Positions 22,603-30,801 of a DNA stretch of 40,263 nucleotides are shown in pieces. The notes beneath the pieces were generated by a model, which searched no databases, had not been told where the DNA came from, and saw only the letters and a list, made by a program, of their open reading frames with translations. How positions within the stretch are numbered: position 1 is the stretch's first letter; each line of letters starts with the position of its first letter. The stretch is taken from assembly GCA_905236235.1 (NCBI GenBank), contig CAJOPA010000090.1:1-40263 (forward strand), written 5' to 3'. This DNA comes from an uncultured Eubacterium sp. (GTDB taxonomy: Bacteria > Bacillota > Clostridia > Lachnospirales > Lachnospiraceae). Both the position numbers and the translations under genes were made by a program.

Positions 22603-22657
22603 AGGTTCACTGAAAAAAGATACTTGCGGCAGAAACTGCCAAAGAAAGGATGAAGAT

Positions 22658-23452
22658 ATGCTCTGGGACGCACACATCCATACAAAATTTTCGGGAGACA
22701 GTGAGTCGGATCCTGTTGAGATCCTGCAGCACGCCCAATCCGGCGGATTAACCGGTGTTACTTTTACGGATCACCATGATATCGATTACCCCAAGCAGGA
22801 GTACGAACCGCCTTTTCTCATTCCGTTTGAGGAATACTTCCCCACATTACAGGCGCTTCCTGCCATCCTGCCCATACACATCGGCATCGAGCTGGGTCTG
22901 CAGCCTCATGTAGCAGAGGAGAATCTGGCGGTCACGACCGCCCACCCGTTTGATTTTGTGATCGGCTCCATCCACAATGTTTCCGGGATGGACCCTTACT
23001 ATGGAGATTTTTTTGAAAACAAAACCAAGCGCGAGGCTTATGAGATCTATTTCTCGGAGACGCTGGAGAATATTCAGCTTTTTAAGGACTTTGACGTCCT
23101 CGGACACCTGGATTATATCATCCGCTACTATCCAGGCGAGGACAAGCTCTATCGCTATGCGGATTATGCGGATCGCATCGATGCCATCCTTACGGAATTG
23201 ATCGACAGCGGACGCGGACTGGAATTAAACACGGGTTCCCTGCGCCGCGGTTTTAAGGAGGCTCATCCCATCACCGAGGTTTTGGAGCGCTACCGCGCCT
23301 TGGGCGGCGACATCATCACCATCGGGTCCGACGCCCATGTGGCGACGGATGTGGGTGCGGATTTTGCCAAAGGACGAGAGATCCTTCTATCCGCAGGATT
23401 TACCCATTATTGCATTTTCGCACAAAGGCAGCCGCAGTTTTTCCCATTATAA
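22658..23452 (+). CDS. PHP-domain phosphatase (HisJ-like)
   Basis: This 264-residue protein starts at 22658 after AAAGGATGAAGAT and begins MLWDAHIHTKFSGDSESD, the first PHP metal motif (HxH). TDHHDID near residue 40 gives the second, and GIELGLQP, HPFDFVIGSIH, LGHLDYIIRYYPG and IGSDAHV give the rest, as in histidinol-phosphate phosphatase HisJ. It would hydrolyse a phosphomonoester using two or three metal ions. No histidine genes are nearby, so histidinol phosphate is only one candidate substrate. The open frame extends further upstream, but those codons run through the promoter hairpin. Confidence 0.87.
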   Translation: MLWDAHIHTKFSGDSESDPVEILQHAQSGGLTGVTFTDHHDIDYPKQEYEPPFLIPFEEYFPTLQALPAILPIHIGIELGLQPHVAEENLAVTTAHPFDFVIGSIHNVSGMDPYYGDFFENKTKREAYEIYFSETLENIQLFKDFDVLGHLDYIIRYYPGEDKLYRYADYADRIDAILTELIDSGRGLELNTGSLRRGFKEAHPITEVLERYRALGGDIITIGSDAHVATDVGADFAKGREILLSAGFTHYCIFAQRQPQFFPL

Positions 23453-23492
23453 AAACACCCTGCGTCTGCCATAAGGACGGCCGCAAGTGTTT
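23453..23492 (-). terminator. Terminator between convergent genes
   Basis: An imperfect hairpin (AAACAC pairing with GTGTTT, TGCG with CGCA, with internal bulges) followed on the minus strand by TTTTTAT. It most likely ends the amino-acid permease transcript; it overlaps the end of the PHP gene only at its margin. Confidence 0.5.
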
Positions 23493-23507
23493 GCAAGTCC
23501 CCCTGCA

Positions 23508-24665
23508 TCAGGAAAGGGACAGGACCGAGCCCACCGTGGCAAGCACGGAGCTTGCCACCACCAGGATCTGGAAGGGAAGGATCCCCAAACGACCACAGAT
23601 CACAGAGGTCCCTTCGCGCTTTCGGGAACGATGATAAGCGATAATGATACCGATCCCGGTCAATATCTGGATCACCCCCGCAAGTCTCGTAAATCCCACA
23701 AACGTATTGCCGCCGAAAAAGGCGATCACAAGACACGGTACCGTAGCGAGCAGATAGCTGATCCGAATGGAAAAAGGCGTCTGCTCTTTTACAATGTCAC
23801 GAAGGTTTAATGTATTGGCCCAAAACGAAGTGGATATAGCCAACAGGGAGAAAACATAGCCGACAATCCCGACCCATCCGCCAAGATGCGCGGCAAGATC
23901 CACCAGGGCACCGTCCTGGCTGACATTCGTACCTGCTCCGATCAATGTCATCAACGTGATCACGAGAATGATACCCACATTGATGGCCGTACCCGCGACA
24001 ATGGCGCCGCGGATCTTTCCGGCATCGCCCTCGAGTCCCTTGACCACTTGGGGTACGGACATAACGGCCGATAGCGAAAACGATACCATGCTGTAAAGAG
24101 CAAGCACGTTGGCAAACGCCACGAAGCCCGTGGGCAGCGCGGATTTTTCGGCAAGCATGGTGGCTGCAAAAAGGATCACAATGACCACCACCATGGCATA
24201 GACGGAAATCTTTTCGCAGATACCGACAAGCTTCATGCCAAAATTGACCACCAGTGCCGCCAGCACATAGTACACCAGCATCCCCACCCAGGTCGGCCAT
24301 CCAAACCAGGACGACAGCACGGCCGCTGCCCCGGTGATAAAGCCGCTGACGTTAATGATCACGGAAAAACCCAACAGTCCGAACGCCACCCACGTGGCGA
24401 TCGTTTTGAGCTTCCCGACAAACAATTCCCGCTCAAAGCACTTGATAAACTGCGCACCGTCATTATTGTAGGACAGCTCCGCGATCATAAAATGCATGAG
24501 CAGATTGATCCCGTAGGCAATGACCACGATCAATAAAAAATGCCACCAGCTGTTTCGTGACGCAAGGTATGGCACCGCCAAAACGCCGGATCCCACACCA
24601 TGCCCCACGATAATGCTCGTAGCTTCCATAAAGGTTAATCTGGCTTCTCCCCGGATCTGTTTCAT
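23508..24665 (-). CDS. APC-superfamily amino-acid permease
   Basis: This 385-residue protein has about 10-11 membrane helices. The first contains GVGSGVLAVPYLA, the pattern of the aromatic/hydroxy-amino-acid (AAAP/HAAAP) branch of the APC superfamily, and a later helix reads SMVSFSLSAVMSVPQVVKGL. It would import an amino acid by proton or sodium symport. It lies 39 bases behind a thioesterase gene and may be on the same transcript. The substrate cannot be told from sequence. Confidence 0.8.
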   Translation of the reverse strand: MKQIRGEARLTFMEATSIIVGHGVGSGVLAVPYLASRNSWWHFLLIVVIAYGINLLMHFMIAELSYNNDGAQFIKCFERELFVGKLKTIATWVAFGLLGFSVIINVSGFITGAAAVLSSWFGWPTWVGMLVYYVLAALVVNFGMKLVGICEKISVYAMVVVIVILFAATMLAEKSALPTGFVAFANVLALYSMVSFSLSAVMSVPQVVKGLEGDAGKIRGAIVAGTAINVGIILVITLMTLIGAGTNVSQDGALVDLAAHLGGWVGIVGYVFSLLAISTSFWANTLNLRDIVKEQTPFSIRISYLLATVPCLVIAFFGGNTFVGFTRLAGVIQILTGIGIIIAYHRSRKREGTSVICGRLGILPFQILVVASSVLATVGSVLSLS

Positions 24666-24704
24666 ATCCTCTCCCCTTTTATTGCAATCTCTGCATTGCG
24701 ATCT

Positions 24705-25208
24705 CTACATGTTTTCCCGAATCAGTGCATCCAGGGCCGGGCGTGCCTTCTTTAAAGAAAGGATCTTGCCGGACGCATCCAAAAAGCAATGCTCCGAAAC
24801 CGCCTCGGCGCAGATCTCACCGGTGACTTCATTTAAGATCTCGTAATGAAGCCCAAGCTTTAATCCCGTATACTTGGTCATGGCCACGTGGATCCGTACC
24901 ACGTCCCCGTAGCGCACCGGGGTTTTGTATTTGACCTGGATGCTTACCACCGGGCTCATGATGCCTTCGTTTTCAAGCTGCGCATAGGAGCATCCGATCT
25001 TTTCGAAATAATCGGTGCGTGCCTCCTCCAGCCAGTTTACATAATTCGTGTGATGGATGATGCCCATCTGATCCGTCTCGTGGTACTGCGCCTTGCGATA
25101 GTAAGGCTGCTCCCCTTCTTTTCTGAGCTTGCGAAGTTCCTTTTTTTCATCGATCACTTCGCGGATCTGTCCCGCCTTGCGGATTGCCAATGCTTTTTTA
25201 TCGTCCAC
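24705..25208 (-). CDS. Acyl-CoA thioesterase, 4HBT hotdog family
   Basis: This 167-residue protein has a charged N-terminal extension (about 35 residues) and then a 4-hydroxybenzoyl-CoA thioesterase/YbgC-type hotdog: ETDQMGIIHHTNYVNWLEEARTDYF, where the Asp is the usual catalytic residue, followed by KYKTPVRYGDVVRI. I choose the GTG at 25208 because GGAGG lies seven bases before it. The ATG at 25244 sits upstream of the TATAAT promoter box and cannot be in the transcript made from that promoter. Substrate unknown. Confidence 0.83.
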   Translation of the reverse strand: MDDKKALAIRKAGQIREVIDEKKELRKLRKEGEQPYYRKAQYHETDQMGIIHHTNYVNWLEEARTDYFEKIGCSYAQLENEGIMSPVVSIQVKYKTPVRYGDVVRIHVAMTKYTGLKLGLHYEILNEVTGEICAEAVSEHCFLDASGKILSLKKARPALDALIRENM

Positions 25209-25232
25209 GATATCGCCTCCGTTTCTTCCCCC

Positions 25233-25241
25233 ATTATAGCA
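25233..25241 (-). promoter_or_regulatory. Extended -10 promoter for the thioesterase gene
   Basis: TGCTATAAT on the minus strand matches the extended -10 pattern TGnTATAAT and has no clear -35 box. It lies about 25 bases before the chosen GTG start. Confidence 0.6.
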
Positions 25242-25266
25242 CATTCAAGTCTGAGATATACCGAAA

Positions 25267-25824
25267 CTATCTGTCTTTTGACTCCAACAACACAACGTCC
25301 CCTTTTGCAAGAGACGCTTTTAAGTCAATAAGCCTCTGATTCTCCGATCCGCGAAAACGCAACATCAGATTGCGCTTTGCCAATACGAATTCCCCGTCCA
25401 CCAAGGTATCGATCATGGAAAGCATCTCCGCAGTCACTTCCGTTTGCGGAATGGCATTCCTTTCCCTGTCGCCAAAAATAAAACCGCCCGCACCGTCCGG
25501 CAGCAAGAGAAATCCGGTATAGGCCCAGATATCCTTCTTTGGAAATCTTTCCTTGATCTTTCGCAGGAAAGGAACAAGCGTCCGTTGATTCTCCGGTTCA
25601 AACGGCTCTCCTCCAAGAAGCGTAAATCCCCGGATCCGCTCTCCGGCAAGCGCCGCAAGAAGCTCTTCCTCCGTCTCTTCGGTAAAAGGCTTCCCGTAAT
25701 GAAAATCCCAGGTCTCCGGCTGGAAACATCCCTCGCAATGATGAGTGCATCCGCTTACAAAAAGCGTGACACGCACGCCGGGACCGTCTGCAACATCAAA
25801 TTTTTTGATACCACCGTAATACAT
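25267..25824 (-). CDS. nrdG: Anaerobic ribonucleotide reductase activating enzyme (radical SAM)
   Basis: This 185-residue protein carries the radical-SAM cysteine motif CTHHCEGC (Cys-x3-Cys-x2-Cys, near residue 27) and the LLGGEPFEPENQ segment typical of NrdG. It binds a 4Fe-4S cluster, cleaves S-adenosylmethionine and installs the glycyl radical on NrdD. I prefer the start at 25824, eight bases after GAGG. A GTG at 25857 would need the coding region to include a hairpin and has no ribosome binding site. It follows nrdD after a terminator-like hairpin, so less NrdG than NrdD should be made. Confidence 0.93.
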   Translation of the reverse strand: MYYGGIKKFDVADGPGVRVTLFVSGCTHHCEGCFQPETWDFHYGKPFTEETEEELLAALAGERIRGFTLLGGEPFEPENQRTLVPFLRKIKERFPKKDIWAYTGFLLLPDGAGGFIFGDRERNAIPQTEVTAEMLSMIDTLVDGEFVLAKRNLMLRFRGSENQRLIDLKASLAKGDVVLLESKDR

Positions 25825-25867
25825 CGCTTTTGCCTCGTTTTCCATTGCTTTTTTCACCGAAAGGGTG

Positions 25868-25903
25868 AAAGAAAACAGGCCGGGAACCTTGGCTCCCGAC
25901 CTG
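25868..25903 (-). terminator. Terminator-like hairpin between nrdD and nrdG
   Basis: CAGGTCGGGA pairs with TCCCGGCCTG (one mismatch, eight-base loop) and is followed on the minus strand by TTTTCTTT. It sits 13 bases past the nrdD stop. A second small hairpin (TTTCACC/GGTGAAA) lies directly downstream, before the nrdG ribosome binding site. Confidence 0.7.
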
Positions 25904-25916
25904 CCTAATCCTTTAT

Positions 25917-28124
25917 TTACAGATGCAGAACGCGCTCTTTGATCTCCTGGGTTCTGCCCTGGTTCCAGAACTGGGTACCGATATAACCACAGGTACGACG
26001 TGCCACATTCAGTTTGGACTCGTCACGGTTGCCACAGTTCGGGCACTCCCAGATCAGCTTTTTGTGCTCATCCTCGATGACCGAGATCTCTCCGTCATAA
26101 CCGCATTCCTGACAGAAATCACTCTTGGTATTGAGCTCCGCATACATGATGTTATCATAGATATGCTGCATCACCGCAAGCACGGCTTCGATATTGTTTT
26201 GCATATCCGGTACTTCCACGTAGCTGATGGCGCCACCCGGGGAAAGTGCCTGGAACTGCGATTCGAAGGTAAGCTTCTCGAAGGCATCGATCTCCTCCGT
26301 TACATGCACATGGTAGCTGTTGGTGATATAATTCTTGTCCGTCACGCCCTCAATGATACCGAAACGCTCCTGCAGGGATTTTGCAAATTTGTAGGTCGTC
26401 GATTCAAGCGGCGTACCGTAAAGTGAAAAGTCGATATTGCTTTCCATCTTCCACTTCGCGCAAGCATCATTCATATGCTGCATCACCTGCAATGCAAAAG
26501 GCTTTGACTCCTCGTCCGTATGGGATTTGCCCGTCATATAGCGTACGCACTCGCAAAGTCCGGCATATCCCAAAGAGATCGTGGAATATCCGCCGTACAA
26601 CAGCTTGTCGATGGTCTCGCCCTTCTTTAAACGTGCCAGCGCACCGTTCTGCCAAAGGATGGGTGCCACATCGGAAGGCGTTCCCTTTAAACGATTGTGT
26701 CTGCACATCAGTGCCGTATGGCAAAGCTCCAGTCTCTCGTCAAAGATCTTCCAGAATTTATCCATATCCTTGCCGGAGGAGCATGCCACATCCACCAGAT
26801 TCAAGGTCACAACACCCTGGTTGAAACGTCCGTAATACTTCGGCTTCTCCGGATCATAATTGAGCGCATTGGCCACATTTTCCGTGGTACGATCCGGTGT
26901 CAAGAAGCTCCGGCAGCCCATGCATACGTACACATCGCCCTGCCCCTTGGCATTAATCTTGAGCTTGCGCATGATCTTTTCGGAAATATAATCCGGCACC
27001 ATGCGCTTTGCGGTACACTGCGCCGCAAGCTTGGTCAGATACCAGTATTTGGAATCCTCATGGATATTGTCTTCTTCCAGTACATAGATGAGCTTGGGGA
27101 ACGCCGGCGTGATATATACACCCTTCTCGTTCTTTACGCCTTTAATCCTCTGACGGAGCATCTCCTCGATCACAAGCGCAAGATCATCCCGCAAGGATCC
27201 TTCCGGTACCTCATCCAGATACATACACACCGTGACAAACGGGGCCTGTCCGTTGGTGGTCATCAGCGTGATCACCTGGTACTGGATCATCTGCACACCG
27301 CGCTCGATCTCTTCCTTTACGCGCATCTCCGCGATCTTCGCAATCTGCTCTTCATCCGCAACGATCCCCTGCGACTCCAATTCCTCCGTTACCTTCCGGC
27401 GGAATTTATCACGGGAAACCTGCACAAAGGGCGCCAGATGGGAAAGAGAGATACTCTGTCCGCCATACTGGGAGCTTGCGATCTGCGCAATGCTCTGCGT
27501 TGCGATATTGCAGGCCGTGGAAAAGCTCTTGGGGGTCTCGATCATCGTCTCGGAGATCACGGTGCCGTTTTGCAGCATGTCCTCAAGATTGACCAGACAG
27601 CAGTTGTGCATATGCTGCGCAAAATAATCCGCATCATGGAAATGGATGATACCTGCATCATGCGCCTCCACAACCTCCTGCGGAAGCAGGATACGCTTGG
27701 TGATATCCTTGCTGACCTCGCCGGCCATATAATCACGCTGCACGCTGTTTACGATAGGGTTCTTGTTGGAATTTTCCTGCTTTACCTCTTCGTTGCTGCA
27801 CTCGATCAGGCTCAAGATCTGCTCATCCGTGGAATTGGCTTTACGGGCAAGTGCACGTTTATAGCGATAGGTGATATAGCTGCGTGCCACTTCAAACGCG
27901 CGCTGGTTCATGATCTCGTCCTCGACCATGTCCTGGATCTCCTCCACGTTCAGCGTACGCTTCACCTGCTGCATCTTTTTCTTAACATTGGCAGAGATCA
28001 CCATGATCTGCTCCGCAGACATCTGGTGCATCTCCAACACACTGTCATTCGCTTTGCGCACGGCGTTTACGATCTTATCAAGATCGAACTCCACTTCCAT
28101 GCCGTTACGTTTGATAATCTTCAT
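25917..28124 (-). CDS. nrdD: Anaerobic ribonucleoside-triphosphate reductase (class III)
   Basis: This 735-residue protein begins with an ATP-cone regulatory domain (MKIIKRNGMEVEFDLDKIVNAVRKAN, about 1-95), followed by the ten-stranded reductase barrel (NCCLVNLEDML, SQYGGQSISLSHLAPFV, MGCRSFL). Near the C-terminus a zinc site CQECGY...CPNCG and the glycyl-radical loop RRTCGYIG are intact. It makes dNTPs without oxygen, with formate as expected reductant, and indicates an anaerobe. Length is normal. The promoter carries candidate NrdR boxes. It is co-directional with its activase nrdG. Confidence 0.97.
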   Translation of the reverse strand: MKIIKRNGMEVEFDLDKIVNAVRKANDSVLEMHQMSAEQIMVISANVKKKMQQVKRTLNVEEIQDMVEDEIMNQRAFEVARSYITYRYKRALARKANSTDEQILSLIECSNEEVKQENSNKNPIVNSVQRDYMAGEVSKDITKRILLPQEVVEAHDAGIIHFHDADYFAQHMHNCCLVNLEDMLQNGTVISETMIETPKSFSTACNIATQSIAQIASSQYGGQSISLSHLAPFVQVSRDKFRRKVTEELESQGIVADEEQIAKIAEMRVKEEIERGVQMIQYQVITLMTTNGQAPFVTVCMYLDEVPEGSLRDDLALVIEEMLRQRIKGVKNEKGVYITPAFPKLIYVLEEDNIHEDSKYWYLTKLAAQCTAKRMVPDYISEKIMRKLKINAKGQGDVYVCMGCRSFLTPDRTTENVANALNYDPEKPKYYGRFNQGVVTLNLVDVACSSGKDMDKFWKIFDERLELCHTALMCRHNRLKGTPSDVAPILWQNGALARLKKGETIDKLLYGGYSTISLGYAGLCECVRYMTGKSHTDEESKPFALQVMQHMNDACAKWKMESNIDFSLYGTPLESTTYKFAKSLQERFGIIEGVTDKNYITNSYHVHVTEEIDAFEKLTFESQFQALSPGGAISYVEVPDMQNNIEAVLAVMQHIYDNIMYAELNTKSDFCQECGYDGEISVIEDEHKKLIWECPNCGNRDESKLNVARRTCGYIGTQFWNQGRTQEIKERVLHL

Positions 28125-28166
28125 AATGCATCCCCTTTGATTGATATTTTACGCTTTCGGTGTCAA

Positions 28167-28212
28167 ACGGGCGTCCGTTCGGCTCCCGAAAAGGATCCGC
28201 TCCGCCGCCCGT
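28167..28212 (-). promoter_or_regulatory. Structured leader hairpin of nrdD mRNA
   Basis: ACGGGCG (28167-28173) pairs with CGCCCGT (28206-28212), and inside it CGG-TCC pairs with GGA-CCG with one mismatch. It occupies the middle of a 5' leader of about 110 bases. It does not match a riboswitch I can name. Confidence 0.45.
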
Positions 28213-28221
28213 ATTTACACA

Positions 28222-28231
28222 AGATATATAG
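28222..28231. promoter_or_regulatory. Candidate NrdR box 1
   Basis: AGATATATAG matches the NrdR core CWATATATWG at 8 of 10 positions. It lies just downstream of the nrdD -10 box. Confidence 0.45.
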
Positions 28232-28244
28232 CGTTTCTAAGGAA

Positions 28245-28274
28245 ATAATACTACATATAGTTAGGGAGTGTCAA
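28245..28274 (-). promoter_or_regulatory. Sigma-A promoter of nrdD
   Basis: On the minus strand a perfect TTGACA (28269-28274), 18 bases, then TATTAT (28245-28250). One NrdR-like box lies in the spacer and the other just past the -10 box. Confidence 0.75.
28251..28260. promoter_or_regulatory. Candidate NrdR box 2
   Basis: CTACATATAG matches the NrdR core CWATATATWG at 9 of 10 positions and lies between the -35 and -10 boxes, 29 bases from box 1 (paired boxes are usually about 31 apart). Confidence 0.5.
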
Positions 28275-28300
28275 TAGAAAAAGATACAAAATCATGTGTT

Positions 28301-29305
28301 TTATCCGAAGATTTGGTAGGAGCAAAACACAACATATAGTATGAGAAGAAGGATTCCCTGCCATCTGTACAGCTTTTCTTTCACGAGTGCAGGGATCGTC
28401 AAAAGGATCATCACCAGAAACATCACCGGAATATCCACCACCAGAGAGGCGTTAAACAAGTGATCCCCGATGGCGATCACCTTTTCCTGCGGAAGGGAAA
28501 AGGGCGCAATGGTCACGGAGAGTCCGGACACCAGCGCCAGGTTAAAGAAATTGGCGCCGCAGATATTGCCGAGCGATACGGCCCCATGTCCCTTGACGAG
28601 AGACGTCACGGCGGTCACAAGCTCCGGCAGAGAAGTCCCGAGCGCAACAAAGATAAGTGCGATCACCGACTCCGGAACCCCGAGGCCCTCTGCAATAATG
28701 GTACCGTTATCCACCAAAAGTCTGGCGCCTACGGCGATGAGCACCGCGCCGAGCACAAGATAAAAGATCTGCATCCCCAAGGAAAGCTCCTTAGCGGGTG
28801 CTTCCTCATCCTCTTTGACCGCTGGTTCTGCCTGCGCCGCGCCTTTTTGCGCCTTGCGCTTTGTATTCCAGATATTAAGCACCATATAGATCACAAAAAC
28901 GACAAGCAATACAATGCCGAGTGCCCGAGGGAAAAATCCCAAACCGTAAGCCGAGATCATATAGATCACGCTTGCGACAAAAAAGAGTACCACGGGAAGG
29001 ATCAATTCATCCCGATGCACCACGGAGGGTGCGATCGCAATGGTAAGCGCGCAGATCAGTGCCGTATTGCAGATCGCGGATCCGATGGCATTGCCGTAGG
29101 CGATCTCTCCATGTCCCGACACCGCGGAGATCGTGGAAACCATCACCTCCGGCAACGTCGTTCCGATGGATACGACGGTGCAGCCGATGATCAGCTCCGG
29201 CACATGAAAACGGGCCGCCACACCGATGGCGCCGTCCACAAATTTATCTCCGCCCCAGATCAGGCATAGCAATCCCACAACAAAAAGAATGACTGCAATC
29301 AACAT
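28301..29305 (-). CDS. Calcium/sodium antiporter (CaCA family, YrbG-like)
   Basis: This 334-residue protein has two inverted halves, each with an alpha-repeat: GTTLPEVMVSTISA...GNAIGSAICN in the first and GTSLPELVTAVTSL...GNICGANFFN in the second. The acidic residues in these repeats bind the cations. About ten membrane helices are present, with a cytoplasmic loop (about 150-170) between the halves. It would exchange Ca2+ (or another divalent cation) for Na+ or H+. Its ATG overlaps the stop of the YitT-GNAT gene by one base (TAATG), so the two are coupled. Confidence 0.9.
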   Translation of the reverse strand: MLIAVILFVVGLLCLIWGGDKFVDGAIGVAARFHVPELIIGCTVVSIGTTLPEVMVSTISAVSGHGEIAYGNAIGSAICNTALICALTIAIAPSVVHRDELILPVVLFFVASVIYMISAYGLGFFPRALGIVLLVVFVIYMVLNIWNTKRKAQKGAAQAEPAVKEDEEAPAKELSLGMQIFYLVLGAVLIAVGARLLVDNGTIIAEGLGVPESVIALIFVALGTSLPELVTAVTSLVKGHGAVSLGNICGANFFNLALVSGLSVTIAPFSLPQEKVIAIGDHLFNASLVVDIPVMFLVMILLTIPALVKEKLYRWQGILLLILYVVFCSYQIFG

Positions 29306-30801
29306 TACCGCTCGTCCTCCGGTTTTTCCGTTTCATAAAATACATTTTCGCTGTAAAGCTTCGGGGTCAGCATATTGTGCCTGTAGATGGCATCATAGGC
29401 CTCACGGTAGGTTTGTGTATCCCACGCATCATGCTCACGGGCTTCCTTGCCGGAAAGAGCATAGACCTTGTAATGCGCGTCAAAAACCCTCGCCGTCACG
29501 CCGGTCGACACCGCACCGTTTGCCTCATAGAAACGCTTGCGCTTTTCCATGGTCGTACGCTCGTCCTCCGATGTGGCATAGTAAGGATTCTCCGATTCGA
29601 TAAACACCGTGATATCCGGCGGCAAAAAATCCATCAGTGCATGCAAAGCTTCGGAACCGTAGGACTTGCCGCGGTAATCCTTTAATACCGCAAAGTAATC
29701 CAAGAGATAAGCGCTTCCTTCCTGCGGCGTTACGAGCAGCAGGTAAGCGCGAAGCTCCCCGTTCTCATAGAATCCGTAAGCCTCATACTTTCCCTTTTGC
29801 ATCATGCGTTCGATCGCCGCGAGAGGCTTGATCTCATTGGCGGCAAAATCGTCCGGCATATAATGGGTATACACCGATCGGACTTCATTGACCGACAACC
29901 GCCGCAAAACGAAACTGCGGTCGTTTAGATCTCCCTTTTTCTTGATATGCGTACCGATGATCTCCGACACATCCGAAATGGTAATAAAGGCGGAAGCGTC
30001 CACCTCACTGATCAGACGCCGCAGGTCATAGATCTCCAGCTTGGTGATCACACAATAAAGCACCTGCTTTTCTCCGGAGATCAGTCCCTCGCCCTGCCAT
30101 CTGGAAACCGTGCGTCCCAGCTGCTTGTAGATCTCATCTGCGATCAGATCTCCCTCATCCGTAATGATCATGACTGCCTTGGCGCCGCCGGTCCCGTTTT
30201 CAATGTAATCCAAAATCTTAGAAGTGATAAAATACGTCAGCAGGCTGTACATGGCACGATCAAATCCGAAAAGAAAACCTGCCGTGGCATAGATGACCAC
30301 ATTAAACAACAACACCACTCTGCCTACGGAAATGCCGTATTTGCGGTTTAAAAGAATGGCCACAGTCTCCGTACCGTCCAGGCATCCGCCGTAACGGATC
30401 ACCAGTCCGACACCGACACCGAGGATCACGCCACCGAAACAGACCGCCAAAAGATATTCGTCGGTGGCATTGGTAAACTCCGCGAAAATCTCAAGAAAAA
30501 CAGAAAAAACCGCCATGGAAAAGCCGGTTTTGATCAAGAAACTCTTCCCGATCTTGCGATATCCCACGATCACAAAAGGAAGATTGAGTACCAATGTCAA
30601 AAGACCCAGGCGAATACCGGATAAGGTATTGACGATCATGCTCACGCCCACGATGCCGCCGTCCAAGATCGTGTTGGGCACCAGGAACTCCTCGAGGGCA
30701 AAGGCTGCGATCACCGCACCCACGAAAAGCATGAAAAATTCTATGACATACCGTATCGCCGGGGACATATTCTCTCTTTTATCAATGATCGGAATCTCCA
30801 T
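29305..30801 (-). CDS. YitT-family membrane protein fused to a GNAT acetyltransferase domain
   Basis: This 498-residue protein has a YitT/DUF161 membrane region with five to six helices (about 15-200, with NTILDGGIVGVSMI and GGCLDGTET), then a DUF2179 domain (about 206-283). A GNAT-like domain follows at about 305-450, whose YRGKSYGSEAL (375-385) matches the acetyl-CoA loop. YitT proteins normally end after DUF2179 at about 280-300 residues, so the last 200 are an addition. The function of YitT is not established. The start follows GGAGG by six bases and overlaps the upstream gene by 20 bases. It is coupled to the antiporter gene downstream. Confidence 0.85.
   Translation of the reverse strand: MEIPIIDKRENMSPAIRYVIEFFMLFVGAVIAAFALEEFLVPNTILDGGIVGVSMIVNTLSGIRLGLLTLVLNLPFVIVGYRKIGKSFLIKTGFSMAVFSVFLEIFAEFTNATDEYLLAVCFGGVILGVGVGLVIRYGGCLDGTETVAILLNRKYGISVGRVVLLFNVVIYATAGFLFGFDRAMYSLLTYFITSKILDYIENGTGGAKAVMIITDEGDLIADEIYKQLGRTVSRWQGEGLISGEKQVLYCVITKLEIYDLRRLISEVDASAFITISDVSEIIGTHIKKKGDLNDRSFVLRRLSVNEVRSVYTHYMPDDFAANEIKPLAAIERMMQKGKYEAYGFYENGELRAYLLLVTPQEGSAYLLDYFAVLKDYRGKSYGSEALHALMDFLPPDITVFIESENPYYATSEDERTTMEKRKRFYEANGAVSTGVTARVFDAHYKVYALSGKEAREHDAWDTQTYREAYDAIYRHNMLTPKLYSENVFYETEKPEDER

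Larger units (their letters stand above)
22478..22645. repeat. 168-base inverted duplication with mirrored promoters between divergent genes
   Basis: The gap between the divergent DUF4349 and PHP genes is built as a mirror. A central hairpin (arms 22541-22556 and 22569-22584) is flanked at equal distance by TATAAT boxes pointing outward (22523-22528 minus, 22597-22602 plus). The 15-base sequence AGAAACTGCCAAAGA occurs at 22631-22645 and, inverted, at 22478-22492, ahead of each gene's ribosome binding site. The centre of symmetry agrees within one base for all three pairs. Confidence 0.8.

Noticed and set aside
24705-25244. An ATG start at 25244 for the 4HBT thioesterase
   Set aside because: That ATG lies upstream of the TATAAT box; the GTG at 25208 has a well-spaced GGAGG.
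26697-28277. A 526-codon plus-strand open frame opposite nrdD
   Set aside because: It is antisense to a fully conserved nrdD, has no ribosome binding site and encodes a His-rich, low-quality sequence; it is a codon-bias shadow.
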